Shown: positions 24,685 through 33,488 of the stretch, piece by piece
Layout: every line of letters begins with the position of its first letter
Position numbering within the stretch: position 1 is the first letter of the stretch
Assembly: GCF_001556865.1 (NCBI RefSeq)
Contig: NZ_LSJY01000018.1
Span: 1 to 64,000, forward strand
DNA: 64,000 nucleotides
Direction of reading: 5' to 3'
DNA from: Sphingobium sp. CCH11-B1
GTDB taxonomy: Bacteria; Pseudomonadota; Alphaproteobacteria; Sphingomonadales; Sphingomonadaceae
Position numbers and translations under genes: made by a program
The notes under the pieces: generated by a model
What the model was told of the DNA's origin: nothing
Database searches by the model: none
The model's input: the letters and a program-made list of their open reading frames with translations, nothing else

Positions 24685-26127
24685 TCAGGCGGCGGTGCCG
24701 CCCACTGTCAGCCCTTCCATGAGCAAGGTGGGCTGGCCGACCCCGGCGGGTACACTCTGCCCGCCCTTGCCGCACATCCCGATACCCTCGTCCAGTGCCC
24801 AGTCGTTGCCGATGCCGATTACCTTGGTGAGCGCGGTCGGGCCATCGCCGATCAACGTTGCGCCCTTGATGGGATCGCCCAGCTTGCCATTCTCCACCTT
24901 ATAGGCTTCGGTGCAGGAGAAGACGAACTTGCCCGACACGATGTCCACCTGTCCGCCGCCGAAGCTCTTTGCAAAGATGCCGGACTTCATGCGGCTCAGC
25001 AGTTCCTCCGGGTCATCCTGTCCGCCCTTGATGAAGGTGTTGGTCATGCGGGGCATGGGCGCGTGGGCATAGCTTTCGCGCCGGCCGTTGCCGGTGGGCT
25101 CGACACCCATCAGGCGCGCGTTGAGCCGGTCCTGCATGTAGCCGCGCAGGATGCCGTCCTCGATCAGGGTATTCTCCTGCGTCGGCGTGCCTTCGTCATC
25201 GATCGAAAGCGACCCGCGCCGGTCCATGATGCTGCCGTCATCGACCACGGTGACGCCCGGTGCGGCGACGCGCTGTCCGATACGACCGGAAAAGGCGCTC
25301 GTTCCTTTGCGATTGAAGTCACCCTCCAGACCGTGGCCGATCGCCTCATGTACCAGAACGCCGGGCCAGCCGGACCCAAGCAACACCGTCATCTCGCCCG
25401 CCGGAGCGGCGACCGAACGCATGTTGACGCGCGCCTGGGCCAGTGCCTCGTCGATCGCGCGATTCCAGACCGCAGGGTCCATGACCTTGTCATAGAGATA
25501 ACGGCCGCCGATGCCGAATACGCCGGTTTCCCGCCGCCCATTCTCTTCCAGAATGACCGATATGTTGAGGCGGACCAGCGGGCGGATGTCAGTCGCCGTA
25601 AAGCCGTCCGCCCGGACGATCTCAACGACCGACCAGCTGCCCGCGAGACTGACCGATACCTGTACGACGCGCGGGTCCCGCGCGCGCGCGGCCGCATCGA
25701 CCTCTGCGCATAGCGCTACCTTTTCGGCGAAGGGCACGATCTCCAGCGGATTGGCGTCGGTATAGAGATGCCGGTTGGTCCGCTGCGGCGGGGGAGCAGG
25801 TTGAGCCTTGGCGGGATCGAGCAGGGTCAGCGTTTGGGCTGCCTTGCGAATGGCGGCCTCACTGATGTCGTTGGCATGGGCGAATCCCGTCATTTCGCCT
25901 GATACGCCGCGCAGACCGAAGCCGGCATCGGTCGAATAATCGGCGGTTTTCAGCCGACCATCGTCGAACCCGAAGCTTTCGCTGGCCCTATACTGCAGAT
26001 AGAGTTCGCCATCGTCGCACGAGGCAAGGGCCTGCGCGGTCAATTGCCGTGCAGCGTCAGGGTCCAGAAGGCCCGGACGATAGAGAAGGCCGCGAGCGTC
26101 GGTGAAGAGGGGGGCGATATCAGTCAT
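24685..26127 (-). CDS. tldD: TldD metalloprotease
   Basis: TldD subunit of the TldD-TldE protease, 480 residues; in enterobacteria it degrades unfolded peptides and matures microcin B17. The zinc motif HEAIGH is at residues 260-265 (VLVHEAIGHGLEGD). Further conserved parts are STDAGFGLRGVSG and RRGSLSIDDEGTPTQENTLIEDG. The ATG at 26127 gives the standard start; TldE (PmbA) is not in the window. It follows the small zinc-finger gene with a 91-bp gap on the same strand. Confidence 0.95.
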   Translation of the reverse strand: MTDIAPLFTDARGLLYRPGLLDPDAARQLTAQALASCDDGELYLQYRASESFGFDDGRLKTADYSTDAGFGLRGVSGEMTGFAHANDISEAAIRKAAQTLTLLDPAKAQPAPPPQRTNRHLYTDANPLEIVPFAEKVALCAEVDAAARARDPRVVQVSVSLAGSWSVVEIVRADGFTATDIRPLVRLNISVILEENGRRETGVFGIGGRYLYDKVMDPAVWNRAIDEALAQARVNMRSVAAPAGEMTVLLGSGWPGVLVHEAIGHGLEGDFNRKGTSAFSGRIGQRVAAPGVTVVDDGSIMDRRGSLSIDDEGTPTQENTLIEDGILRGYMQDRLNARLMGVEPTGNGRRESYAHAPMPRMTNTFIKGGQDDPEELLSRMKSGIFAKSFGGGQVDIVSGKFVFSCTEAYKVENGKLGDPIKGATLIGDGPTALTKVIGIGNDWALDEGIGMCGKGGQSVPAGVGQPTLLMEGLTVGGTAA

Positions 26128-26218
26128 GCCCTTGATATAGGCGCGCCATTCGCTCAACCCAACCACAAAAGGCGCATGGCGAGCTTCGGCTGCCCGCCAT
26201 GTGAACGAGACCGTTCGT

Positions 26219-26446
26219 TTAGAGGCTGGCGCCTGAGGCGATGTCGGGTTTGGACACGACGTCGCCATTGTCGGCAATACTGCCAATCAGGACGAAGCGG
26301 CGGTCGCAATAGCCGCAATCGACATAGCCATGCTCGTCGATTTCCAGAAAGACGCGCGGATGGCCAAGGGCGGCCGGTATGTCGCCCGATCCGTCACAGG
26401 ATATGCGGGATTTGGAGACTCGGATGATTTCAGGCGGCTGGATCAT
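26219..26446 (-). CDS. Small CHCC zinc-finger domain protein
   Basis: A 75-residue protein of the zinc-finger CHCC family related to the mitochondrial complex I subunit NDUFS6. Putative ligands are CDGSG, the GHPRVFLEI histidine and the CGYC pair (VDCGYCDRRFVL). Such proteins are conserved in alphaproteobacteria, and a role in complex I assembly is inferred from the eukaryotic relative. It lies upstream of tldD on the same strand. Confidence 0.88.
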   Translation of the reverse strand: MIQPPEIIRVSKSRISCDGSGDIPAALGHPRVFLEIDEHGYVDCGYCDRRFVLIGSIADNGDVVSKPDIASGASL

Positions 26447-26492
26447 GGCCGATGGCGTTAGCAGTGGTGACGGGGCGCTGCAATATCGGCGG

Positions 26493-26657
26493 TCACATCA
26501 GCATCGGCAGGGGACGCGGACAGGGCGTGGGCCTGACCTCGACGGATTGAGCGGCAGGGGCCGAGTCGGGACAGGCGCGTGCGGCCATGACGACGAACGG
26601 GGACAGCATCAGCACCAGGGGCAAGGCGGCGCCGAGGAGGGATGCTGCGAACGACAT
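26493..26657 (-). CDS. Possible small secreted or membrane peptide, 54 residues
   Basis: A short frame with an N-terminal hydrophobic stretch (SFAASLLGAALPLVLMLSPFVVMAARA) that resembles a signal peptide or single membrane helix, then a Cys/Pro-rich tail ending PRPLPMLM. No family is recognised. The ribosome-binding site is poor (GGAGGG about 17 nt upstream). It lies on the same strand just upstream of the zinc-finger gene. The rest of the gap up to tRNA-Val (26658-26929) shows nothing I can support. Confidence 0.35.
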   Translation of the reverse strand: MSFAASLLGAALPLVLMLSPFVVMAARACPDSAPAAQSVEVRPTPCPRPLPMLM

Positions 26658-26929
26658 GCAGGATCAATGCGCCCTCCAAGCTTGCCGGGACATGAACGTT
26701 ACGGATGCGGACTATGGAGACTTGCCGAGAATGTGCAAACAAGGCGGCTGGCCGTTCCGGCCCCTTCGGCTTTCGCTCGAAATTTCCAGTCCGCTGCATC
26801 TTCGCAGCATCGATGCTCGAAGATTTTCGGTCGCCTGTCCCCCGGATGGGCTCTGATTGCCGACACCCCTCGCTATCGCTCGGGAATTTTTCGGGAAAAT
26901 GTTCCCCGGATTTTTCTGATCCGAAAAAC

Positions 26930-27005
26930 TGGTGGGCGATGACGGGCTCGAACCGCCGACATTCTCGGTGTAAACGAGACGCTCTACCAACTGAGCTAAT
27001 CGCCC
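26930..27005 (-). tRNA. tRNA-Val (anticodon TAC)
   Basis: Minus-strand cloverleaf of 76 nt including an encoded CCA: acceptor GGGCGAT (complement of 26999-27005) pairs with ATCGCCC, the D-arm is TAGCTCAGTTGGTAGAGC, the anticodon loop is TTTACAC with TAC, and the T-arm is GGCGGTTCGAGCCC. It reads GTA and probably other GTN codons. Confidence 0.97.
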
Positions 27006-27053
27006 CCTGGGCAAGCGCCTATTGCGGGCAAAAGGCGCGCCGGTCAAGCCGGG

Positions 27054-28076
27054 TCATGCGGTCCACAAACGTCGGCTGGCACCGAACCAGCGAATCAACG
27101 CGTCTGCGGTTTCCTGCGCCAGGGTGATGAAGACGCGCCGACCGTCATAAGGATCGGCCTGCCGCTCCACCAGCCCCCTGTCTGTCAGCGTCCTGATCCA
27201 GCGCAGCGCCGTGGTAGGCGGCACCGCCGCAGCGATGCACAGGCTGGATACCGAAACCCTTTCCTGATCCAGCCGTGCCGCCAAGAGGTCGAGCAACATG
27301 TCCCAGGCGGGATCGGCAAACAGGTCACCGGGCAGGAAATCGGCACGCAGGCGCCGCGCGCGCAGCAGATCCCGGATTTGCGCCGCGCTGATGTCGGTCG
27401 ACATTTTGGCGGGCGCAGCACCGGCCGAGCCCATGGGGGTGAGGGCGGGCATGCCGATATAGTCGCTGGGCCGGTCCGAAATGCGCGGGCCAAGGTCGAA
27501 GCTGGGGGTTGCGCCGGGGCGGGCCCGCTGGGTCAGCGCGTCCAGCGTCCGTGCCAGACGACCGACCTCGTCGCTCAACTGCTGCAATCTTGCGCTTTCC
27601 CCATCGACTTCATGGACTCGACCGGCCGACGGCCGATGCTCGCCCAAGGCAACGATGGCAGCGGCCAGTTCCATCCGATCCGGGTCGCACAGCAATTGAG
27701 TATTGGGGCTGCGCACACAGCCATAGGCCAGGTCCACCGTATCCCATCCGGCCACAAGGATGACGGCCATGCCGGTCTGCACCGCCTGCGTTTCCACCTG
27801 AACAAGCAACCGCTCCAGCGACGGCGTCGCAGATCGGCAGAAAAGCAGGACGCCGTCGCAATGAGTCTGCCGGTCCAGGCGGTCGGACGCGTCTTCAAGA
27901 CCGATCGCCCCCAGCAACCGGAAGCCGGCGGCATCGGCAAGGGGCCGGAAATCCTCCGCATCGAGCCAATCGCCGAAAACGAGAAGGCCGGGGCGATCAT
28001 CGCGGGCAGCCAATGGCAGGGAGACCTGTCCATGGTGGCCTTCGATGGGCGGAGTGAGAGAATATTCTTCCAGCAT
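27054..28076 (-). CDS. Regulator with receiver-like N-terminus and winged helix
   Basis: A 340-residue protein in three parts. Residues about 25-145 look like a Rossmann/receiver-type fold without the phosphorylation residues (LLVFGDWLDAEDFRPLADAA, DGVLLFCR, GMAVILVAGWDTVDLAY). A predicted coiled coil follows (RLQQLSDEVGRLARTLDAL, about 160-180). The C-terminal MarR-like winged helix (about 235-335) begins RRLRADFLPGDLFADPAWDM and contains VPPTTALRWIRTLTDRGLVE. The same DPAWD-type lead-in occurs in the smaller protein at 50410. Target and signal are unknown. Confidence 0.7.
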   Translation of the reverse strand: MLEEYSLTPPIEGHHGQVSLPLAARDDRPGLLVFGDWLDAEDFRPLADAAGFRLLGAIGLEDASDRLDRQTHCDGVLLFCRSATPSLERLLVQVETQAVQTGMAVILVAGWDTVDLAYGCVRSPNTQLLCDPDRMELAAAIVALGEHRPSAGRVHEVDGESARLQQLSDEVGRLARTLDALTQRARPGATPSFDLGPRISDRPSDYIGMPALTPMGSAGAAPAKMSTDISAAQIRDLLRARRLRADFLPGDLFADPAWDMLLDLLAARLDQERVSVSSLCIAAAVPPTTALRWIRTLTDRGLVERQADPYDGRRVFITLAQETADALIRWFGASRRLWTA

Positions 28077-28296
28077 CGCGTCGCTCCCGTTCTATCTTCG
28101 TTCCCGAGAATAAAGCAAGAACGGATTCAATCAGCCCGATATTGATCCAGAATAAAACGACGATGGAGGAAAATGCCGGGGCAAACCGCGTTTTCCGTTT
28201 CGGCCTTGGTCCGATGTCGCGGGAAATGCCGCCGATCTGGTGGCTTCCGATCACGTGGAGGTAAGCATCAAGGTTCATCCATTTCGGCGGTAATAG

Positions 28297-29148
28297 TCAG
28301 ATGGCAGTGGATCGCGCGAATTCGATGTAGAGCGCGCGCAGCCGGTTCGCGACCGGACCTGGCATCCCATCGCCAATCCTGTGTCCGTCGATCCTCACCA
28401 CCGACTGGCACAGAGTCGAGGCGCTGGTGATGAAGGCTTCCTTCGCCTTGAGCGCTTCGGCCACGGTGAAGGGGCGCCGAAGGACGGACAGGCCGCTTTC
28501 TTCCGCCAGGGCGGCGAGCGCGCTGGCAGTGCAACCGGCGAGAACCGCCTCGCTGTAGGGACGGGTGACGATCCCTTCGTCGGTTACGATGAAGGCGGTT
28601 GACGATGCGCCTTCGGTGATGAATCCGTCCTCGACCATCCACGCTTCCTGCGCTCCGGCATCCCGCGCCGCCTTCTTGGCCATGGCCTGGGCAAGCAGGC
28701 CAACGCTCTTGATGTCGCGGCGCTTCCACCGAAGGTCCGGCATCGTGGCGACGGAGATGCCGGTGCGGACGGCGGGCAGGTCCAGGAAGGGCCGATCCTG
28801 CGCGAAGAGGAAGAGCGTGGGATTGAGCGACGCAGGCGCGATGAAGTCGCGCGACACGTCTGCGCCGCGCGTGATCTGAAGATAGACCAGCCCTTCGGAC
28901 AGGGCGTTACGGACGACCAGTTCCTTCTGCACAGCCTGAATGTCATCGAGCGGCAGCGGCAGCGTGATGCCGATCGCCGCGGTCGAGCGTTCCAGGCGCG
29001 CCAGATGGCCGGGATTGTCGACCAGCCGTCCGTCGATGACCGCCGCGACCTCGTATATGCCGTCCGCGAACAGGAAGCCGCGATCCAGCGGGGAGATGCG
29101 GGCGTCTTCCAACGGCAGGAAAACGCCGTTCAGATAGGCGATAGACAT
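28297..29148 (-). CDS. dat: D-amino-acid aminotransferase (class IV)
   Basis: Fold-type IV PLP aminotransferase, 283 residues, predicted to interconvert D-alanine and D-glutamate for peptidoglycan. The PLP lysine is Lys147 in RWKRRDIKSVGLL. LDRGFLFADGIYEV is the N-terminal signature and the cofactor phosphate-binding region is EGASSTAFIV. The related branched-chain aminotransferase or 4-amino-4-deoxychorismate lyase remain possible, but the RDIKSVGLL context favours D-specific enzymes. It lies downstream of rpoN on the same strand with a 177-bp gap holding no gene. Confidence 0.85.
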   Translation of the reverse strand: MSIAYLNGVFLPLEDARISPLDRGFLFADGIYEVAAVIDGRLVDNPGHLARLERSTAAIGITLPLPLDDIQAVQKELVVRNALSEGLVYLQITRGADVSRDFIAPASLNPTLFLFAQDRPFLDLPAVRTGISVATMPDLRWKRRDIKSVGLLAQAMAKKAARDAGAQEAWMVEDGFITEGASSTAFIVTDEGIVTRPYSEAVLAGCTASALAALAEESGLSVLRRPFTVAEALKAKEAFITSASTLCQSVVRIDGHRIGDGMPGPVANRLRALYIEFARSTAI

Positions 29149-29325
29149 GGGGGAAACGTCCTTTCAGGCGGCAGTGCACCGGCTGTTGCCGAGTGGGCGC
29201 ATAGGAATCAAGACCCTTAACTTCGCATATTTCCCGCAGATTTTGACATTTTGTTGCGAGTGCCTGATCCTATCGCAAAGGCATGTGCAGTATAGGGCGA
29301 GCCATGCCGCATAGGACAGGCGGGG

Positions 29326-30840
29326 TCAGGCGGCGCGGCCCTTGAGCGCCTTCTGTCGACGCCGCTGGATCGAGGAGCCGATGCCTAGCGCTTCGCGATA
29401 TTTGGCGACGGTGCGCCGGGCGATGTCCATGCCGCGCGCGCGTAGCATGTCGACCAGCGTGTCGTCGGAAAGGATCGCCTGCGGATCTTCCGCGCCAATC
29501 AGCGCCTTGATGTGGCTCTTCACCGCTTCGGCCGACACTGCGCCATCGCCGGTGGCGGAGGAAACGCCGCTGGAGAAGAAATATTTGAGCTCGTAGAGGC
29601 CGCGCGGGCAGGAGAGATATTTGTTGGAGGTTACGCGGCTGACTGTGCTTTCGTGCATGCCGATGGCGTCGGCGACGGCCTTGAGCGTCATCGGCTTCAG
29701 GTGAGCGACGCCTTCGCGGAAAAAGGCCTCCTGCTGCTTCACGATCTCGCCGGCCACCTTTATGATGGTCTTCTGCCGCTGGTCGAGCGCCTTCACCAGC
29801 CAGTTGGCGCTCGCGAGGCAATCGGCAAGCCAAGCCTTGCTGTTCCGGTCCTGCGGGCCGCTTGCCAGTTCGACATAATAGCTGCGGTTGACGAGCAGCC
29901 GGGGAAGCGTGGCGCCGTTGATCTCGATCCCCCAGCCTTCGCGCGTCTTCCGCACGAACAGGTCGGGAATGACGGGCGCCGCGCGATCGCCGGAAAATCG
30001 CAGGCCCGGCTTGGGATCATAGCCGCGCAGCTCCGCGATCATGTCCGCCATGTCCTCCTCATCCACGCCGCAGATGCGGCGCAGTTGCGGCAGCGCGCCC
30101 TTGGCCAGCAGGTCGAGATTGGCGAGCAGGCGCGCCATGCAGGGATCGTAGCGGTCGGCGTCCTTCGCCTGGAGCGCGAGACATTCGGACAGGGTACGCG
30201 CGCCGACGCCCGTGGGCTCGAAGCCGTGAATGACGGCCAATACCCGTTCGACGTCGAAGAGCGGAACGCCAAGCGCATGGGCAGCTTGGAGCAGGTTCGC
30301 GTCAAGATAGCCGGCCTCGTCGATCTGCCCGATCAGATGCGCGGCAATGATGAGATCCATGCCGGAAAGGGCGGCGCGCGCCTGGTCCATCAGATGTTCG
30401 TGCAGGCCCACATCGGGCGCGGCGAAACTGTCGAAGTCGGGCGCTTCCTCGGCATAGCCGCCCGACGCGCCCAGCATGTCCATGCCGCCGCCCGATCCGG
30501 CCATGCGGTCGGCCGGGCCGTCGTCGATGAAGGTGGTCGTTCCGTGATCGACATCGAGCGGATTGTCCGCGGCACCCAGGCCCTGTGCGATCAGTTCGTC
30601 GCTCGCGCCGGTTTCGGCAGCAAGAGTGGGACGCTCCTCCGCTCGGTCGATCCCGTCCGGAACGGGGGTGGCGTCGGCGGGACTGCCGGGTTCGAGGAGG
30701 GGGTTTTTCTCCAGTTCCCCGGCGACGAACGCCTCTATCTCCAGATTGCTCAGCGCCAGCAGCTTGATTGCCTGCTGGAGCTGGGGCGTCATCACGAGCG
30801 ACTGGCTCTGACGCAGATCGAGGCGCGGGCCTAGCGCCAT
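29326..30840 (-). CDS. rpoN: RNA polymerase sigma-54 factor
   Basis: Sigma-54, 504 residues. The N-terminal activator-interaction region is LRQSQSLVMTPQLQQAIKLL; an acidic linker (about 55-110) follows; then the core-binding domain, the HTH (GMHESTVSRVTSNKYL) and the C-terminal RpoN box (ARRTVAKYREALGI) near residue 485. It directs enhancer-dependent transcription, here probably including glnK-amtB at 23861. It follows lptB on the same strand after a 46-bp gap, a conserved proteobacterial arrangement; the hpf/raiA gene that often comes next is not present. Confidence 0.97.
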   Translation of the reverse strand: MALGPRLDLRQSQSLVMTPQLQQAIKLLALSNLEIEAFVAGELEKNPLLEPGSPADATPVPDGIDRAEERPTLAAETGASDELIAQGLGAADNPLDVDHGTTTFIDDGPADRMAGSGGGMDMLGASGGYAEEAPDFDSFAAPDVGLHEHLMDQARAALSGMDLIIAAHLIGQIDEAGYLDANLLQAAHALGVPLFDVERVLAVIHGFEPTGVGARTLSECLALQAKDADRYDPCMARLLANLDLLAKGALPQLRRICGVDEEDMADMIAELRGYDPKPGLRFSGDRAAPVIPDLFVRKTREGWGIEINGATLPRLLVNRSYYVELASGPQDRNSKAWLADCLASANWLVKALDQRQKTIIKVAGEIVKQQEAFFREGVAHLKPMTLKAVADAIGMHESTVSRVTSNKYLSCPRGLYELKYFFSSGVSSATGDGAVSAEAVKSHIKALIGAEDPQAILSDDTLVDMLRARGMDIARRTVAKYREALGIGSSIQRRRQKALKGRAA

Positions 30841-30886
30841 CAGCGTTCGCTATCGACGGCGAAAGGAAAGCGCAGCGCCGCCATAT

Positions 30887-31669
30887 CTAGAGCTGGAAAT
30901 TCTCGCCCAGATAGAGGCGACGCACATCGGCGTTGGCGACGAGCTCGGTCGGGCTTCCGGCGAAAAGCACCTGTCCGTCATAGATGATGCAGGCGCGATC
31001 GACGATCTCCAGCGTCTCGCGGACATTATGGTCAGTGATGAGAACGCCGATGCCCCGGGTCTTCAACTGTTTCACCAGATCGCGGATGTCGGCGATGGAG
31101 AGCGGGTCGATGCCGGCGAAGGGTTCGTCCAGCAGCACGATGGACGGGTTGGCGGCCAGCGCGCGGGCGATCTCGCAGCGGCGACGCTCGCCGCCCGACA
31201 AGGCCATCGCGGCCGAATCGCGCAAGCGCCCAAGGCCGAATTCGGAGAGCAACTGCTCCAGCCGCGCCTCCCGCGCGGCCTTGTCCGGCTCGGCCAGTTC
31301 CAGCACCGCACCGATATTCTGCGCCACGGTCATGCCGCGGAAGATCGATGTTTCCTGCGGAAGATAGCCAAGACCCAGGATGGCGCGGCGATACATGGGC
31401 AGGTTGGTGATGTCCTGCCCGTCGAGGATGATGCGGCCATGATCCGGGCGGACGAGGCCCATGACGGAATAGAAACAGGTGGTCTTGCCCGCGCCATTGG
31501 GGCCGAGCAAGCCGACGACCTCTCCCTTGCCCACGGTCAGCGACACGTCGGACAGGACGACCCGCTTGTCATAGCTCTTCGCGATCGAGATGACCGACAA
31601 GCCGTCGCCGACTTCCAGCGGAATTTGCGGCCTTTGCGCCGTCCGGTCCGGGGCCATCACGTCGTCCAT
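30887..31669 (-). CDS. lptB: LptB-type ABC transporter ATPase
   Basis: ATPase of the Lpt envelope lipid transport machine, 260 residues. It has Walker A GPNGAGKTT, the Q-loop YLPQETSIFRGMTV, signature LSGGERRR and Walker B IVLLDEPFAGIDPLS, ending with the typical LGENFQL. The start at 31669 is chosen over an earlier in-frame ATG because the extra 32 residues are not family-like; Met5 is another option. In LPS-less sphingomonads Lpt proteins presumably carry glycosphingolipid. No lptA or lptC lies upstream, where a GH51 gene is found instead. Confidence 0.93.
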   Translation of the reverse strand: MDDVMAPDRTAQRPQIPLEVGDGLSVISIAKSYDKRVVLSDVSLTVGKGEVVGLLGPNGAGKTTCFYSVMGLVRPDHGRIILDGQDITNLPMYRRAILGLGYLPQETSIFRGMTVAQNIGAVLELAEPDKAAREARLEQLLSEFGLGRLRDSAAMALSGGERRRCEIARALAANPSIVLLDEPFAGIDPLSIADIRDLVKQLKTRGIGVLITDHNVRETLEIVDRACIIYDGQVLFAGSPTELVANADVRRLYLGENFQL

Positions 31670-31859
31670 ACGGTACGTCCTTACACGAAATCCTGAAACA
31701 CGCGCGAAAATGGCGTCGCGCGCGACAATTGGCAAGCTTTGTGCATGGGAACGGGCGTGGAGCAAGGAGAAAATGTCGAAGCAGGCCGGTCGACGCGACG
31801 GGCCGCCAAACCGGTCGGCAGGCTTTCTATCGCGCGGACGGGAAGCCTGCCGGGCGGCA

Positions 31860-33428
31860 TCATTGCAGGTCGAGGACGACCACCGACTTGGGCGGCAGGG
31901 TGACGGTCAGCGTGCCGTTGCCGAGCTGAGCGCCCGTGAACGGCGCAGGCTTCACCACATCCGGCGCGGCGAACGTGTTGTGGGCGTTGATCGCCTGCGC
32001 CGTCAGCACCCGGCCCAACACGGTGGCGGCGTTCAGTCCATCCAGCTTGACCGTGACTGTGTTGGGCTGGCTGGGATCGAGATTGGAGAGGCCGACATGG
32101 ACCTTGCCATCCTTGCCGCGCACCGCCGAGCCGCTGACCGCCGGCATCACGAACTTGTCCTTGTTGTACCAGGGCGTCGTCAAGTCGATGGGAAGGACGG
32201 TCGCATCCTGCCACGGCTTGTACATCTCGAACACATGATAGGTCGGCGTCAGGATCATCTTCTTGCCGTCGGTCAATATCATCGCCTGAAGGACATTCAC
32301 CATCTGCGCGATGGCGGTCATACGGACGCGGTCCGCATGCTTGGCGAAGATGTCGAGATTGACCGAAGCGACCAGCGCATCGCGCAGCGTGTTCTGCTGG
32401 CGCAGGAAACCGGGGTTGGTGCCGGGATCGGGCGCATACCATGTGCCCCATTCATCGACCGCCAGGAAGATGCGCTTTTGCGGGTCATATTTGTCCATGA
32501 CCTTGGAATGGCCGGTGATCAGTTCGTCCATCTTCCAGGTCGCGGCCAGCGTGTCGGCCCAGGCGGTCTCGTCGAAATTGACCGGATCGGCCTTGGGCGG
32601 CCAGCCGCCCTGGGCCAGGGTATAATAATGAAGTGACAGGGCATCGAGCTGGTTGGCCGCGTCCCGCATCATCACTTCGGTCCAGTTGTAATCGCCGCCG
32701 TTCGCGCCGGACGCGATACGCACCAGCTTTTTGCCGGCGGGAACCTTCAGGAAGGCCGAGTAGCGTTTGGTGACGTCGGCGGCATATTCGGCCCGCATGT
32801 TGCCGCCGCAGCCCCACAGTTCGTTACCGATGCCGAAGGAGGGCAGCGCCCACGGTTCCTTGTGGCCGTTCTTCGCACGTTCGTCGGCCAGGCTGCCGGC
32901 GGGGGCGGTGATATATTCGATCCATTCCGCCATTTCCTGGGGCGTGCCGTTGCCGACATTGCCGGAGATATAGGCGTCCGCGCCGACCTGGCGCAGCAGT
33001 TCGAAATATTCATGGGTACCGACCGCGTTCGGTTCAGTGACGCCGCCCCAGTTGGTATTGACCTTGACCGGGCGCTTGTTGCGGGGGCCGACGCCTTCGC
33101 GCCAATGATATTCGTCGGCAAAGCAGCCGCCGGGCCAGCGAATGACCGGAACGGCCAGGTTGCGCAGCGCCCCTATGACGTCGTTGCGGAATCCGTTGGT
33201 GTTGGGAATGGACTTGTCGTTGCCGACCCACAGGCCGCCATAGATGCCATGGCCCAGATGCTCGGCGAACTGGGTGAAGATCCGCTTGTCATAGACGGGC
33301 CCCGGCTTGTCGGCGTGGATGGTCGCGGTGGTCGGCTTGCCGTCCGTGTCGGCCACGGCCGTGCCGCACGCCAGCGCGCTGGCGCAAAGCAGCAGCGCGG
33401 CGGTGGTGCGGCGCAGGGTCTTCATCAT
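31860..33428 (-). CDS. Secreted GH51 alpha-L-arabinofuranosidase
   Basis: Glycoside hydrolase family 51 enzyme, 522 residues, releasing L-arabinose from arabinan or arabinoxylan side chains. A signal peptide (TTAALLLCASALACGTAVA) implies export. Glu203 (FGIGNELWG) is the acid/base and Glu326 (AVDEWGTWY) the nucleophile; EHLGHGIYGGLWVG and VIRWPGGCFADEYHW shape the -1 site. The C-terminal beta-sandwich ends with a LPPKSVVVLDL strand. It precedes an AraD1-family gene set in the same orientation and belongs to the arabinose locus. Confidence 0.94.
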   Translation of the reverse strand: MMKTLRRTTAALLLCASALACGTAVADTDGKPTTATIHADKPGPVYDKRIFTQFAEHLGHGIYGGLWVGNDKSIPNTNGFRNDVIGALRNLAVPVIRWPGGCFADEYHWREGVGPRNKRPVKVNTNWGGVTEPNAVGTHEYFELLRQVGADAYISGNVGNGTPQEMAEWIEYITAPAGSLADERAKNGHKEPWALPSFGIGNELWGCGGNMRAEYAADVTKRYSAFLKVPAGKKLVRIASGANGGDYNWTEVMMRDAANQLDALSLHYYTLAQGGWPPKADPVNFDETAWADTLAATWKMDELITGHSKVMDKYDPQKRIFLAVDEWGTWYAPDPGTNPGFLRQQNTLRDALVASVNLDIFAKHADRVRMTAIAQMVNVLQAMILTDGKKMILTPTYHVFEMYKPWQDATVLPIDLTTPWYNKDKFVMPAVSGSAVRGKDGKVHVGLSNLDPSQPNTVTVKLDGLNAATVLGRVLTAQAINAHNTFAAPDVVKPAPFTGAQLGNGTLTVTLPPKSVVVLDLQ

Positions 33429-33488
33429 GATGCGTCCTCTCCTGAAGCTCTATTTGGTGATGGATGGTCTTGAGGGTCGGCAACGGCC

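Noticed and set aside
26894..26925. Possible hairpin (CGGAT/ATCCG) beside tRNA-Val as a terminator
   Set aside because: Only a 5-bp stem with a loose loop and no proper T run in the tRNA's direction.
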